From JAKORR01 sp964608495 (GTDB lineage Bacteria; Armatimonadota; Zipacnadia; Zipacnadales; FEN-943): a DNA stretch of 7,343 nt. Positions 6,527 through 7,343 of the stretch are shown piece after piece. Below the pieces are notes generated by a model. It saw nothing but the letters and a program-made list of their open reading frames with translations, searched no databases and was not told the origin of the DNA. Position 1 is the stretch's first letter. The number at the start of each line of letters is the position of its first letter. The position numbers and the translations under genes were made by a program. Location: assembly GCA_964608495.1 (NCBI GenBank), contig CAZSOQ010000257.1:1-7343 (forward strand), read 5' to 3'.

Positions 6527-7343
6527 ATGAAACCCTGGATCATGTTCACCAAGCATCTTGAGGGATGGGACCTGGATCAGATCATCGCGGGCCTGAAGAG
6601 CGCGGGGGTGGAGGGAGCGGACCTGTGCGTGCGCCCGGGGTACCCCGTGAACCCCGAGAACGCCCCGACGGCGCTGCCGGAGGCGGCACGAAGATTCGCC
6701 GACGAGGGTCTGTGTATCCCGCTGATCACCACGCCCGGGGACTTCACCGAGCCGACGATGGACTACGCCGAGTCGCTGTTTGAGGCCTGCGCGGCCGCCG
6801 GGGTGGGGCTGGTCAAGCTGGGCTACTGGCACATGGAGGAGGACGGGTACTGGGCCACCGTGGACCGGTGCCGCAGGCGGCTGGAGGGCTTCGCGGAGCT
6901 GGCCCGCAGGACGGGCGTGAAGCCGATCGTGCACAACCACTCGGGGAGCACGATGGGGCTGAACTCCGCGGCGGCCATGCAGCTCGTGAAGGGCTTTGAC
7001 CCCAACCTGGTAGGGGTATTCGCCGACGTCGGGCACCTATCCATCGTGGGCGAGCCCTACCCGATGGCTTTCGACATCGTGAGGGAGTACCTGTCGGCCG
7101 TGGCCTTCAAGGACCTGGTGAGGCAGAAGTTCATCCGCGACGGCCGGCCGGAGTGGCGGATAGACGTGTGGCCGCTGGGCATGGGCTTCGGCAACTTCCC
7201 GCAGGTGATCAAGCTGCTGAGCGACATGGAGTTTAGCGGCCCCATAAGCTTCCACTGCGAGTACAGCAACCTTCCGCCCGAGTCGGTCGTGGACCAGTGC
7301 CGGATAGACGTCCGCTTCATCCAGGCGGTCGTCGACGGGCTGG
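6527..7343 (+). CDS. Sugar phosphate isomerase/epimerase-like TIM barrel (xylose isomerase-like), 3'-truncated
   Basis: The frame is open from ATG 6527 to the window edge (272 codons, no stop). This is about the usual 270-300 residues, so only the end is missing. The protein belongs to the xylose isomerase-like TIM barrel superfamily (AP_endonuc_2 type), which includes sugar isomerases, ketose epimerases and inosose dehydratase. Seen in order: KSAGVEGADLCVRPGYPV near the N-terminus, VKLGYW (about 96-101), PIVHNHSG (133-140), FADVGHL with D167 and H170, AFKDL (194-197), LGMGFGNFPQVIKLL (217-231) and SFHCEY with E245. D167, H170 and E245 match conserved metal-site positions. The Glu expected at the EnH position is H136, and the His of the usual HxKD motif appears to be A193. 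There is no signal peptide, so it is cytoplasmic. A role in sugar or polyol metabolism is likely; the substrate cannot be read from the sequence. Confidence 0.88.
   Translation, partial: MKPWIMFTKHLEGWDLDQIIAGLKSAGVEGADLCVRPGYPVNPENAPTALPEAARRFADEGLCIPLITTPGDFTEPTMDYAESLFEACAAAGVGLVKLGYWHMEEDGYWATVDRCRRRLEGFAELARRTGVKPIVHNHSGSTMGLNSAAAMQLVKGFDPNLVGVFADVGHLSIVGEPYPMAFDIVREYLSAVAFKDLVRQKFIRDGRPEWRIDVWPLGMGFGNFPQVIKLLSDMEFSGPISFHCEYSNLPPESVVDQCRIDVRFIQAVVDGL

Noticed and set aside
6315..6530. Small plus-strand frame in the 6264-6526 gap
   Set aside because: No ribosome binding site, composition typical of random GC-rich translation, and it overlaps the start and ribosome binding site of the isomerase-like gene.
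1..7343. CRISPR arrays, tRNA or rRNA genes, insertion sequences, attachment sites, or phage-defence genes
   Set aside because: No repeat-spacer pattern, no cloverleaf or rRNA-like stretch, no transposase or integrase motifs were found on either strand; composition is uniform across the window.

Overview
This is a GC-rich (roughly 70 percent by eye) bacterial window. It holds five densely packed genes, all on the plus strand: a 3'-terminal fragment, three complete genes and one cut by the right edge. Strong Shine-Dalgarno sequences precede three of the genes. The mix of an acetolactate-synthase-like ThDP enzyme, a DUF2330 envelope protein, an intracellular-looking GH15 hydrolase and a sugar phosphate isomerase/epimerase-type TIM barrel is reminiscent of environmental Planctomycetota, Armatimonadota or related lineages. 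That placement is inference only; no marker gene is present.

Layout: 1-795 is the end of an unrecognised protein with a small folded, tryptophan-containing part and a long Pro/Ala/Gly-rich disordered tail. After a 16-bp gap, 812-2512 encodes a thiamine-diphosphate enzyme of the acetolactate synthase superfamily with its catalytic Glu and ThDP-Mg motif intact. At 2591-4189 lies a signal-peptide-bearing DUF2330 protein with two C-terminal membrane segments and a final domain resembling the globular part of a type II secretion pseudopilin. At 4296-6263 is a GH15 (glucoamylase/trehalase-type) hydrolase without a signal peptide. From 6527 to the right edge is a nearly complete sugar isomerase/epimerase-like TIM barrel; it has no stop codon inside the window.

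Intergenic gaps are 16, 78, 106 and 263 bp. The first pair is probably co-transcribed. The last two gaps carry inverted repeats that could be operators or mRNA hairpins, so GH15 and the isomerase-like gene may have their own control. The ThDP enzyme, GH15 and isomerase-like protein all fit carbohydrate or keto-acid metabolism, but nothing in the sequence ties them to one defined pathway.

I do not see a clearly new multi-gene system. The best leads are the DUF2330/pseudopilin-like fusion, the substituted +1-subsite residue in GH15, the altered metal-ligand set in the TIM barrel, and the palindromes upstream of the last two genes.
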